A stretch of 64,000 bases of DNA from positions 1,613,001 through 1,677,000 of the forward strand of contig NZ_JPOL01000002.1 in assembly GCF_000733945.1 (NCBI RefSeq), read 5' to 3'. The DNA is from Flavimarina sp. Hel_I_48 (lineage in GTDB: Bacteria; Bacteroidota; Bacteroidia; Flavobacteriales; Flavobacteriaceae). This document shows, piece after piece, positions 17,699 to 26,383 of the stretch; the first letter of the stretch is position 1; each line of letters opens with the position of its first letter. The translations under genes and the position numbers were made by a program. The notes below the pieces were generated by a model. That model saw only the letters and a program-made list of their open reading frames with translations. It was not told the DNA's origin and did no database searches.

Positions 17699-19018
17699 TT
17701 AATGAATTAACAGGCGTTGTGCGTTAATTTTTTCATTATAAGATACTTGAAGTATGTATATTCCTGCCTTTAATGCGCCTTTTGACCACGTAGCTTTTCC
17801 ATTCTGTAAAGGTGTTACAGCGCTATAAACAGTTTTGCCTAAAAGATCATAAACTGTGATTAATGCGTCTCCATTTGCCTGTTTATCAAGTTGAATAGTA
17901 CAACGCTCGTTCACCGGATTAGGATAAATAATAAAATGACCCGCTGTAGTTATTTCATCATCAATACTTAAATCAATATCGCTTTTGACGCGAACATCAA
18001 TATCCTTATCCACAACTCTATTGAAGAGAACTAAATGACCAGCGGCATTCATGTGCGTACCATCACCTGAATCATACTGCGGTAATATACCATTATTATC
18101 TTCCTGACCCAGATCTGTCCAAAAATCAATAGTCATATTCCCAAATTTCTCGTCTACGGCCTGCAGCATCTCCAATTGAATATTTTTCTTTGTGGTATTT
18201 GTACCAAAATCTTTAGGCTGTACCGAAGTTACCCATAATGGTATTTCCGCATCAGCAATTTTCTTGCTTATCAAGTCATAATTGTTCATTTGATCTTCAG
18301 CGGGGTAACCATATGCTGCGTCATTAGAGGGCATATTAATAATAATTCCACCCGGATTATATGAAAGCGCCTTCGTGACATTGCGCTGCGTATCAATTGT
18401 TCTGCTAACGCCATCCTTGATGGGTGTTCCCGTAGGTAAAATATCATAGGTTGAATAACCTCCCTTTCCCAGATTGATTACCTCAAATCTAGTATCTTTT
18501 TGATTGAGATAGGTTTTGTATCTATTTACCCAACTGTCATTTATATCATCAGGACCTACCCCTTCAGCGGTTGAAGAACCTAGTACTACGATGCGATAGA
18601 CTACATCCTCATCTTTAATAATGGAGAATGTACCGTTGCTGGTATCGCTCAACCCGCCTCCAGAAATACGTATTAGGCAAGTATTCGAGATTTGATTGGG
18701 AACTTTAAGGTCGTAATAGCCTAAATCTGCAGAGGTCGTGGACACAGTACTCCATGTACCTCCATTATTCCGTGAAAACTCAATAGATACAGTGGTATTT
18801 ATTTCAGAACTCTCCCAGGTAATACGCTGAGTTTTACCTGCCTCAAGGATATTATCGCCATTAGGATATGTTAAGGTTAACGTAGCTGCAGTGCTGCTGT
18901 TCCTGCTGCTAAGAATCTGCTCCTTGTTTTCATAGCCCCAATATGCAGTGCTGGTAAGGTCTTTTGAAAAGCCCAGGGCGGAAATAAATAATAATAACGC
19001 TACGTAAATTTTTTTCAT
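17699..19018 (-). CDS. SGNH/GDSL hydrolase with T9SS sorting domain
   Basis: A 439-residue secreted protein. After the signal peptide (about 1-18) comes a beta-sandwich of about 50-135 with TYPNGDNILEAGKTQRITW, similar to Kre9/KNH-like modules. The SGNH hydrolase domain follows at about 142-345: VVLGSSTAEG holds the serine, and GDGTHMNAAGH holds the Asp and His. The C-terminal 80 residues form a type IX sorting domain with IIYPNPVNE and LKAGIYILQV. SGNH enzymes remove acyl esters from glycans, so de-acylation of the imported glucan is a reasonable guess. It is 31 nt downstream of the GH3 gene. Confidence 0.83.
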   Translation of the reverse strand: MKKIYVALLLFISALGFSKDLTSTAYWGYENKEQILSSRNSSTAATLTLTYPNGDNILEAGKTQRITWESSEINTTVSIEFSRNNGGTWSTVSTTSADLGYYDLKVPNQISNTCLIRISGGGLSDTSNGTFSIIKDEDVVYRIVVLGSSTAEGVGPDDINDSWVNRYKTYLNQKDTRFEVINLGKGGYSTYDILPTGTPIKDGVSRTIDTQRNVTKALSYNPGGIIINMPSNDAAYGYPAEDQMNNYDLISKKIADAEIPLWVTSVQPKDFGTNTTKKNIQLEMLQAVDEKFGNMTIDFWTDLGQEDNNGILPQYDSGDGTHMNAAGHLVLFNRVVDKDIDVRVKSDIDLSIDDEITTAGHFIIYPNPVNERCTIQLDKQANGDALITVYDLLGKTVYSAVTPLQNGKATWSKGALKAGIYILQVSYNEKINAQRLLIH

Positions 19019-19049
19019 TGTTATACTTTAATAATTATTGTGATTGGGG

Positions 19050-21320
19050 TTACTTTTTTAATTCAAACTCCACTTTTTCAGAGACATTACTGCTGCCTCC
19101 CATAAAAGCCTCAAAGATACCCGCTTCTGCTAAAAAATCTAATGTACTATTATAAAATTTTAAATTTTTTGATGAAAGTGTGATTTTTATCGATTTGCTT
19201 TCACCTTTTTTCAACATTACTTTTTTAAAACCTTTTAATTCACGCATTGGTGGCGCAATACTACGTACAACGTCGTGTACATAAAGCTGAACGACTTCCT
19301 CCCCATCATATTCGCCAGTGTTCTTAACGGTAACGCTTATATCTATCGATTCTCCCATAGTTATACTAGCCTTATTGACTTTCAAATCACTGTATTCAAA
19401 AGTAGTGTAGCTTAAACCATGCCCAAAAGCAAACAACGGACTATTAGCTACATCCAGATAATTGGACTTAAACTTGGACCATTCCGCACCTTCGGGTCTT
19501 CCGGTGTTTTTCTGAGCATAGTAAATAGGAACCTGACCCACATTTCTGGGCCATGTTGCGGTCAATTTACCAGATGGGTTATAATTGCCAAAGACAACAT
19601 CTGCAATTGCATTACCTGCTTCTATACCCGGGTGCCATACCTGAAGGATATCAACTGGTAACGCGTTTAAATCTTCAATGGCAAGCGGGCGACCGCTCAT
19701 TAAAACAACCGCGACCGGCTTACCGGTTTCCAGCAGGGCTTCGATCAGTTTTAATTGTGGTTCTGGGATTGTGATGTTTGAACGGCTGGAAGCCTCCCCG
19801 GTCATTTCGGTAGCTTCACCAATGACCGCAACTACCACATCAGCATTTTTTGCATTCGCAACAGCTTCGTCAATCAATTCCTGCGAACTGCGGGAATCTA
19901 TTTCGGCACGCATGCCAAATACATTTAATTTTTCCGCAAAGACGGAATCATTTGTAATATTTGAACCTTTTGCATATGTAATTTGCGCATCTGGTGCGAC
20001 ATTCTTAAAACCTTCCAGTACCGGGATGGATAATTGTGGATCTCCCGTAGGTGCCCATGTTCCCAGCATATTATTTTTATTGTCTGCCAACGGACCTACC
20101 AAAGCGATTTTAGCATTTTTCTTCAGGGGAAGAATTTTTTGGTCATTTTTCAATAAAACGAAAGAATGTGCAGCCAGTTTTCGGGCAAAACCACGTGATT
20201 CCTGGGTTAAAATGTCCGTTTTTGCGCGTTTTTTGTCAATATATTTATAAGGATCTTCAAAGAGACCCAGTTTATATTTGGCTTCCAGGACGCGTAGGGC
20301 AGCCTGGGTAATATCGTCTTCGGTGACTTTACCTTCGTCAAGGGATTTTTTTAACGTGGTCAAAAAACCTTCGCCCACCATATCCATGTCCAGACCGGCG
20401 TTGAGCGCCAAAGCAGAAACCGCCTGAAGGTCACCCAGGCCGTGCGCGCTCATCTCATTTACTGAAGTATAATCTGAAACCACCAGGCCTTTGAAGCCCC
20501 ACTGGTCACGCAATAAATCAGTTAGCAGCCATTTATTGCCACTGGCAGGAATACCATCTACGTCATTGAAGGAACTCATGACACTGCCCACACCAGCATC
20601 TATCGCAGCTTTGTACGGTGGCAAATATTCATTGAACATATTAATACGGCTCATATCTGTAGTATTATAATCCCGACCCGCTTCTGCAGCGCCATAAAGT
20701 GCAAAATGTTTTACGGTGGCGATCATGGTTTTTGGATCGGTCAGATCTGTTCCCTGATATCCGGTTACCATTGCTTTGGCAATAGCCGAACCCAAAAATG
20801 GATCTTCGCCTGCACCTTCTGCAATACGACCCCAACGCGGATCGCGGGCGATATCCACCATAGGTGAAAAATTCCAGTTTATACCGTCTGCGGTAGCTTC
20901 TAAGGCAGCCACTTCTGCACTGTGTTTTATCAGTTCCATATCCCAACTGGCAGACATGCCCAGTGGAATGGGAAACGTGGTCTTATACCCATGAATAATA
21001 TCTGAACCAAAAAGCAATGGAATCTTCAACCGGGTTTGATTCACGGCGAGGTCCTGCGCTTCTTTTATCTCTTCAGGACCTGCAATACCAAACAAACCGC
21101 CCACATTACCGGCTTTGATCTTAGCTTCCACATTACTGCTTACTACAGAACCGGTCGCCACACCTCCACCCGGTGTCACAAGATTGAGCTGGCCTATTTT
21201 TTCATCTATGGTCATTTTATCCAGTAATGCCTGTACTTCTGGAATATCACTTGTGGTCTGCGCAAAACTGAAGCTGAACACACTTAAAAAAAGGGTCAGG
21301 AAAGATATATATGTTCTCAT
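19050..21320 (-). CDS. bglX: periplasmic beta-glucosidase, GH3
   Basis: A family 3 glycoside hydrolase of 756 residues, the normal size for BglX-type enzymes. A signal peptide ends near SFAQTTSD (residue 20). The catalytic nucleophile is Asp283 in GLVVSDYTSV. The N-terminal (alpha/beta)8 domain contains KHFALYGAAEAGRDYN. The second domain starts near residue 390, and a fibronectin type III-like domain closes the protein (from about 650, HGLSYTTFEYS). It should release glucose from short beta-glucans. Next to two GH144-type genes, sophorose or other beta-1,2 oligomers are the likely substrate. The start codon overlaps the stop codon of the upstream esterase gene by one base. Confidence 0.93.
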   Translation of the reverse strand: MRTYISFLTLFLSVFSFSFAQTTSDIPEVQALLDKMTIDEKIGQLNLVTPGGGVATGSVVSSNVEAKIKAGNVGGLFGIAGPEEIKEAQDLAVNQTRLKIPLLFGSDIIHGYKTTFPIPLGMSASWDMELIKHSAEVAALEATADGINWNFSPMVDIARDPRWGRIAEGAGEDPFLGSAIAKAMVTGYQGTDLTDPKTMIATVKHFALYGAAEAGRDYNTTDMSRINMFNEYLPPYKAAIDAGVGSVMSSFNDVDGIPASGNKWLLTDLLRDQWGFKGLVVSDYTSVNEMSAHGLGDLQAVSALALNAGLDMDMVGEGFLTTLKKSLDEGKVTEDDITQAALRVLEAKYKLGLFEDPYKYIDKKRAKTDILTQESRGFARKLAAHSFVLLKNDQKILPLKKNAKIALVGPLADNKNNMLGTWAPTGDPQLSIPVLEGFKNVAPDAQITYAKGSNITNDSVFAEKLNVFGMRAEIDSRSSQELIDEAVANAKNADVVVAVIGEATEMTGEASSRSNITIPEPQLKLIEALLETGKPVAVVLMSGRPLAIEDLNALPVDILQVWHPGIEAGNAIADVVFGNYNPSGKLTATWPRNVGQVPIYYAQKNTGRPEGAEWSKFKSNYLDVANSPLFAFGHGLSYTTFEYSDLKVNKASITMGESIDISVTVKNTGEYDGEEVVQLYVHDVVRSIAPPMRELKGFKKVMLKKGESKSIKITLSSKNLKFYNSTLDFLAEAGIFEAFMGGSSNVSEKVEFELKK

Positions 21321-22132
21321 TATTCAGGTTTATTTAAAGATTTTGAAAAAATCCATGTAAATAGTTCGGGTTCTGCAAAAGCTTGATCCCAACTGTTGTG
21401 ATTGGCATTATCGTATAAATTCATTTTTGGGTGTGCACCCGCTTTCAGCAGCGCTTCTGTCATTTTTACTGAATAAAGAGGGTCTACCACATCATCAAGT
21501 GCGCCATGAAAAATCCAAAGCGGTGTATTCTTAGCATATGCGGAAGCCGTTTCTGGCGCAGCACCACCACAAATAGCGATCGCTGCTGCAAAAGTATTAG
21601 GCTTACGGTATAAAATCTCATACGTGCCCAGTCCACCCATGGAAAGTCCACCTACATATATCCTATTTTGATTTATAAACGGTTTATTTTTAAGACTATC
21701 AAGTAGGTTCATGACCTGATCAAGTGCCTTTGTAGGTTCTCCGCCATTTTTAAATGCAAACTTTACTCCGGGACCGCTGCGATCTACATCAGCATTTGAC
21801 CAATAATCATCCTGTGGGCATTGCGGAAAAACCACAACTGCAGGGAATTTTTTTCGGTTTAGGTCGTTCAAAAACAGTTGGCTGCCGTGAATCAGTTGTT
21901 TTTCATTATCACTCCCACGCTCTCCCGCGCCATGTAAAAACAATACTAGAGGATACGATTCTGATTCTGAAAAATGTTCAGGATATAAAATCCTATAGTT
22001 TAGGGAATCTCCATTTACAACGAAAAACTCCCTTTTAAACTGTTCCTTTTCCTGCCCAAAAGCCAAGGTAACAACTATCATACCTAGTATAAGAACAAGT
22101 TTATGTACTATTTTAGTCAATATATCGGTCAT
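21320..22132 (-). CDS. secreted esterase/peptidase-like alpha/beta-hydrolase
   Basis: A 270-residue hydrolase of the PhoX/feruloyl-esterase-like type often annotated as prolyl oligopeptidase or phospholipase/carboxylesterase. A hydrophobic N-terminal segment (about 9-26) is a signal peptide. LFLHGAGERG is at 65-72. The triad is Ser164 in GGLSMGG, Asp213 or Asp214 in GALDDVVDP and His245 in NANHNSW. It is translationally coupled to the GH3 gene. Removal of ester decorations from the glycan is an inference from context. Confidence 0.82.
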   Translation of the reverse strand: MTDILTKIVHKLVLILGMIVVTLAFGQEKEQFKREFFVVNGDSLNYRILYPEHFSESESYPLVLFLHGAGERGSDNEKQLIHGSQLFLNDLNRKKFPAVVVFPQCPQDDYWSNADVDRSGPGVKFAFKNGGEPTKALDQVMNLLDSLKNKPFINQNRIYVGGLSMGGLGTYEILYRKPNTFAAAIAICGGAAPETASAYAKNTPLWIFHGALDDVVDPLYSVKMTEALLKAGAHPKMNLYDNANHNSWDQAFAEPELFTWIFSKSLNKPE

Positions 22133-22184
22133 TTGTAATCATTTATGGATGTTTTAGGCAGTTTTCTGATTGTTTTCAGTAAAA

Positions 22185-23570
22185 TTAATACCTGAATTCA
22201 AGCTTGTCAAGCCCCGCTTGTATTTGTTCATTTTGCATAAATAAATTCCACAATAGGCCTGTACGGTAATTTTCGATCATGATAATTTGGGGTCCTTGAT
22301 CAATGGCAAGATAGGCTTCGGCAACCCAATCATATTGCGGACTAAAAGCGTCGTAAAATCCCGCCGGGCCAAGTAATTTCTCCCGATTTTCATTAAAATT
22401 ATAAAGGGCAGCAAGTGATTTTTCTGAAGTATATGGAATACTGCTTATGGCCGCAGTGGGCGAGATCACACCGGCATCATTTCCCGGTCTGTGCGCATTG
22501 TATCCTAAACTCCCATCCGCGTTACGGGAATAGCTCGCGGTCAACCCCCATAACTTCTCGCCATAATCACGATAGCCCAACGGATTTTCCACGCAATATG
22601 AATAATTAATCAAACTGTGATTGACATTTACATCCCAATAGTTTGAGTATGCATCGGCCAGATTTCTGGGATCAAGTCCTAGATAGGAATAATGTGCCCA
22701 GAACAAGGGACCGCCCATTTCTTCTGCGCCATCGTGTTTTACTAGTAGTGGATAGTTATAGGCTGTATTTGCAGATTGAATACCGCCATTACGGGCCCAA
22801 CCGGCATCATATACGGCCTTTTCAATTCCAAAATCAGTTGAAGCTGCGGCGAGGATATAGGGAAGCAATGTCTCATTGTATCCCCTTAGTTGAAGATTAA
22901 TACTGAAACCGGTATTCGGACTCCAATGCCAGTATAGAACGTTCTCGTTTTGAGTAAAAAAATTCCATTCTATACTGTTGACAAGATCAAAAGCTTGTTT
23001 AGAAAGTTGCTTTTCCCCTGCAGAACCATCCTTTAAATATTCTCCCACAGTGATCAATCCCTGTGCAAGAAAAGCGGTTTCTACCAGATCTGCACCGTCA
23101 TCTTCTGCGCTAAAGGGAATAACATTTCCGGTAGACCCATTGATCCAATGCGGCCAGGCACCGTGAAAACGATCAGCGTTTTTTAAAAAACCCAAGATTT
23201 GAGTAAACCGTGCCACGCCTTCTGGACGGCTAATAAATTGGCGTTCTATACCAACGATAATACTCATCAGGCCAAAACCCGTACCACCAGTAGTTACTAT
23301 ATTTTGATCTTGTGAAGCGTTGGCAGGAATATAACGCTCACGGGCTGCGCCGGAATTTTTTTCGGCAAAATCCCAGAAATACTTAAAAGTTTCCCGTTGG
23401 GTAAGATCAAGAAGATCAGCCTCACTGATTTCAGGATCTGATGCAGGAGGCTGGGAATCTTCAGGATCTACAACCGGGGGGACTTCTTCCTGAACTGCGT
23501 CTCCACTATCTGAAGAACAGCCCACGAAAAATAGAATTCCTATTATAAATAAGTATTTTGCAAAATTCAT
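22185..23570 (-). CDS. GH144-type glucanase lipoprotein (copy 2)
   Basis: A member of the 'glucoamylase' Pfam family that contains the GH144 beta-1,2-glucanases. The chosen ATG at 23570 gives a 461-residue protein starting with a lipoprotein signal (FFVGC, Cys18). A longer in-frame start would overlap the upstream gene and hide the signal, so I rejected it. The catalytic (alpha/alpha)6 domain contains GGTGFGLM, ADRFHGAWPHW, DLVETAFLAQGL, LYWHWSPN and GPLFWAHYSYLGLDPR. It begins 2 nt after the stop of a paralogue that shares all these blocks. The two copies probably split endo and exo or disaccharide-releasing roles. Confidence 0.85.
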   Translation of the reverse strand: MNFAKYLFIIGILFFVGCSSDSGDAVQEEVPPVVDPEDSQPPASDPEISEADLLDLTQRETFKYFWDFAEKNSGAARERYIPANASQDQNIVTTGGTGFGLMSIIVGIERQFISRPEGVARFTQILGFLKNADRFHGAWPHWINGSTGNVIPFSAEDDGADLVETAFLAQGLITVGEYLKDGSAGEKQLSKQAFDLVNSIEWNFFTQNENVLYWHWSPNTGFSINLQLRGYNETLLPYILAAASTDFGIEKAVYDAGWARNGGIQSANTAYNYPLLVKHDGAEEMGGPLFWAHYSYLGLDPRNLADAYSNYWDVNVNHSLINYSYCVENPLGYRDYGEKLWGLTASYSRNADGSLGYNAHRPGNDAGVISPTAAISSIPYTSEKSLAALYNFNENREKLLGPAGFYDAFSPQYDWVAEAYLAIDQGPQIIMIENYRTGLLWNLFMQNEQIQAGLDKLEFRY

Positions 23571-23571
23571 G

Positions 23572-24951
23572 CTATTCAAGATAAGGGCTTGTGAAGCCCA
23601 GTTTGCGCAGACCATTCTGCACATCTTCATTATTCATAAAAAGCTTCCATAAAAGTCCACTTCTATAATTTTCGATCATTACGGGGATAGGGCCCTGATC
23701 TATTGCAAGATAACGTCGTTCATACCAGTTGTCCTGAAGACTAAAGGCGTCATAAGGACCATATTTTCCAATCAACGTATCTTCTTTAGTATACATAAAG
23801 TTCAAAAAACGCTCGCTTTCCTTCGGTGTATAAGGCATGCTGGAAAGTGCTGCCGTGGGCGAAATAACACCCAGATCGTTACTGGGCTGATGACCCGCAT
23901 ATCCATTCATGGAATAGCTTGAGGTCATTCCCCACATATCTTTTCCATAACCTTTAAAACCCTTGGGGTTATCAACCGCATATTTGTACTGTATCAAAGC
24001 GTGATTTGTATTCAGCTCCCAATAATCAGCATATTGATCTTTGAGTCCGTTAGGATCAAGCCCTAAATACGAATAATGTGCCCAGAAAAGTGGCCCTACG
24101 GGATCATCCCCATCTGGGTAGTGATCAAGCACCGTTTTTAAGCCATACATCATCGTATCATTCTTAATATTTCCACCTCGCGCCCAGCCTTCTTCGTAAA
24201 TCTTTTTAGTAATGGGGTGTGTGGGAGAAGCTGCAGCCAGCACGTACATTATAAGTGCTTCGTTGTAACCGGTAACGGCAAAGTTCATGTCCCAGGTATA
24301 CTTGGGCGACCAGTGCCAATAGAGCACATTTTTTCCTTGCGTATACCAGTCCCATTCTACTTCTTCCCAAAGGATATTGATATCTGCTGCAAGTTGTTTT
24401 TCGGCTTCATTACCGTCCTGATAATATTCTTTAACGGCAAGCAACCCTTGAACCAGGAACGCTGTTTCTACCAGGTCACCGCCATCATCCTTCTTACCAA
24501 AAGGTTTCACTTTTCCTGTGGTTCCATCCAGCCAATGTGGCCAGGCACCGTGAAAACGGTCAGCTTTCCCAAGAAAATCCACCATTTTCTGAAAACGCTC
24601 AAAACCTTCCTTTTTAGGTATAAAACCGCGTTCTATACCAGCTAAAATAGCCATAAGTCCAAAACCAGTACCCCCTATGGTGACCGTGTTTTTATCATTG
24701 CTGGGATAAACCCCGTCCATGTGGATACGCTCTGATGCCAGGCCAGAATCTGGATTGCCACCATCCCAGAAATAATTTATGGTCTGCTGCTGCACCGTAT
24801 CCAGTAAGGCTTCCGTAGAAACGGAATCTGCCGCCGTTGTAGCAACGGCAGCAGATTTCTGTTCATTTTCCTTGTTCTTGCAGCTTATGGTTAAAACGAT
24901 AAGCGCAAGAACCAAAACAATTTTATTCCTATGTGTTTTTAAGTTTACCAT
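23572..24951 (-). CDS. GH144-type glucanase lipoprotein (copy 1)
   Basis: Paralogue of the next gene, 459 residues. A lipoprotein signal ends at LTISC (Cys24), followed by a Lys/Glu-rich linker suited to surface exposure. Family blocks are GGTGFGLM, ADRFHGAWPHW, DLVETAFLVQGL, VLYWHWSP, GPLFWAHYSYLGLDPN and AIDQGPIPVMIENYRSGLLW. Characterised GH144 enzymes cleave beta-1,2-glucan or release sophorose, and I apply that here by family membership. The gene overlaps the end of susD by 7 bp. The assignment to the family is firm; the linkage specificity is inferred. Confidence 0.86.
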   Translation of the reverse strand: MVNLKTHRNKIVLVLALIVLTISCKNKENEQKSAAVATTAADSVSTEALLDTVQQQTINYFWDGGNPDSGLASERIHMDGVYPSNDKNTVTIGGTGFGLMAILAGIERGFIPKKEGFERFQKMVDFLGKADRFHGAWPHWLDGTTGKVKPFGKKDDGGDLVETAFLVQGLLAVKEYYQDGNEAEKQLAADINILWEEVEWDWYTQGKNVLYWHWSPKYTWDMNFAVTGYNEALIMYVLAAASPTHPITKKIYEEGWARGGNIKNDTMMYGLKTVLDHYPDGDDPVGPLFWAHYSYLGLDPNGLKDQYADYWELNTNHALIQYKYAVDNPKGFKGYGKDMWGMTSSYSMNGYAGHQPSNDLGVISPTAALSSMPYTPKESERFLNFMYTKEDTLIGKYGPYDAFSLQDNWYERRYLAIDQGPIPVMIENYRSGLLWKLFMNNEDVQNGLRKLGFTSPYLE

Positions 24952-26366
24952 CCTGGATTCTGAGTCATTTCTGGTGTTTGTATCAATTGGTTGTTCGGTA
25001 TGGGAAACAAATAGTTTCTTTCCTGAAAGGGAAGACCCAGTGCTGTCATTACAGCAGCAGCCTTTTTTGTCCTGACGAGATCAAACCAGCGGTCATGCTC
25101 CATAGCTAGCTCCAGTCTTCTTTCCAGAAAGATTGCATCGCCTAATGCCGATTGATCTGTAGTTGTAATATCATCTAAATTTACGCGGTTACGCACTTGA
25201 TTTAAAGGCGCTAAGGCAGCAGCTGATTGACCTAACTCATTTAGCGCTTCCGCGCGAATAAGTAACAGTTCTGCATAGCGAAGTACACGAATATTCTTAT
25301 CTGTGTCTTCTTGATCTGTATATGCTGAAGAATAGGCTTTCTCATTATATCTAGGATTTTCAACCCCGGCACTTACTTCTCTCCCATCAAATAAAGTTTC
25401 CCCCGCAAAAATGATGGTGGCATCCCGGCGAATTGAATCGCCGGCTGCGTTATAGGCATTCAATAAATCTTCAGAAGGTGTGTTAAAGCCCCAGCCCCAT
25501 CCACCAGCGCCACGGGCACCTTGGGTCATTGAATATTGTTGCACACCGTGTGCAATGATTTCCCCACGGGCCTGAATTTCAAAAAGGGATTCCATTCCAT
25601 TTTCTGTAGATTCCCTCCATACGGTTGCATAGTCTGGCTCAAGGCCATAAATGCCAGAATTGATCACATTATTGGTCATATCTGCGGCCTCCTGCCATTT
25701 TTCCTGGTATAAATATACTTTTGCAAGTAAACCCTGTGCGGCACCCTTTGTGGCGCGGCCAAGATCCTGAGCGGCATATTCACTTTTTAATGGCAAAGCA
25801 GCTATTGCATCCATTAAATCCTGCTCAATATACTCGTAAACCTCAGCCTTTGGCGCGCGGGCTATAAGATCTATTTCCTGAATGGGCACATCTCCAAAAG
25901 AACGTACCAACCAGAAATAGTTGAGCGCACGAAGAAATTTTGCCTCACCCATGAGGCGGGAACGTAAGTTTTCATCAATATTGGCATCATTTTGAGTAAT
26001 CTCTATAGATTGTGATGCACGTCCAATTGTTTTATACCATAATTCCCACATACTCCGTATAGAAGGTGATGATGTAGTATAGGTCAAACCATCCAGCAAA
26101 TTTTTGTCGGCTCCGGTATCTGTGGGCGAACTCCCTTTGTCCGCATTATCTGAAATGATTTCGGTAATACCTAAAAAGGAGAACGCATAACTAAAGTCAG
26201 TATGCATACCATAAACGCCGGTTAAAAAGTCAGCTGGTGTAAAATCATCACCACTATCTGCAGCAACTGGGTTTATTACCTCCACTTCTTCTACAAATTC
26301 ATCACATGAAGTAACTGCGAAGCCCATAAAGAGGCTGCATATACCTAATTTATATATTGTATTCAT
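24945..26366 (-). CDS. susD: SusD/RagB-like glycan-binding lipoprotein
   Basis: Surface lipoprotein that captures glycan fragments and closes over the SusC channel. It has 473 residues with a lipobox ending at Cys21 (AVTSC). The TPR-rich helical fold typical of SusD appears as GEAKFLRALNYFWLVRSFGDVP, KGAAQGLLAKVYLYQEKW and RYAELLLIRAEALNELG. It ends with a standard PNNQLIQTPEMTQNPGW tail. It follows susC by 17 nt and overlaps the first glucanase gene. Confidence 0.95.
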   Translation of the reverse strand: MNTIYKLGICSLFMGFAVTSCDEFVEEVEVINPVAADSGDDFTPADFLTGVYGMHTDFSYAFSFLGITEIISDNADKGSSPTDTGADKNLLDGLTYTTSSPSIRSMWELWYKTIGRASQSIEITQNDANIDENLRSRLMGEAKFLRALNYFWLVRSFGDVPIQEIDLIARAPKAEVYEYIEQDLMDAIAALPLKSEYAAQDLGRATKGAAQGLLAKVYLYQEKWQEAADMTNNVINSGIYGLEPDYATVWRESTENGMESLFEIQARGEIIAHGVQQYSMTQGARGAGGWGWGFNTPSEDLLNAYNAAGDSIRRDATIIFAGETLFDGREVSAGVENPRYNEKAYSSAYTDQEDTDKNIRVLRYAELLLIRAEALNELGQSAAALAPLNQVRNRVNLDDITTTDQSALGDAIFLERRLELAMEHDRWFDLVRTKKAAAVMTALGLPFQERNYLFPIPNNQLIQTPEMTQNPGW

Positions 26367-26383
26367 AATGAGTTTTTTTAATA

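Noticed and set aside
19678..20250. 190-codon open frame on the plus strand
   Set aside because: It is the reverse complement of the GH3 coding sequence, whose domains and active site are clear. The frame has no recognisable domain.
23571..23630. Longer start for the second GH144 gene
   Set aside because: The extra 20 residues overlap the upstream gene and would bury the lipoprotein signal that begins at the ATG 23570.
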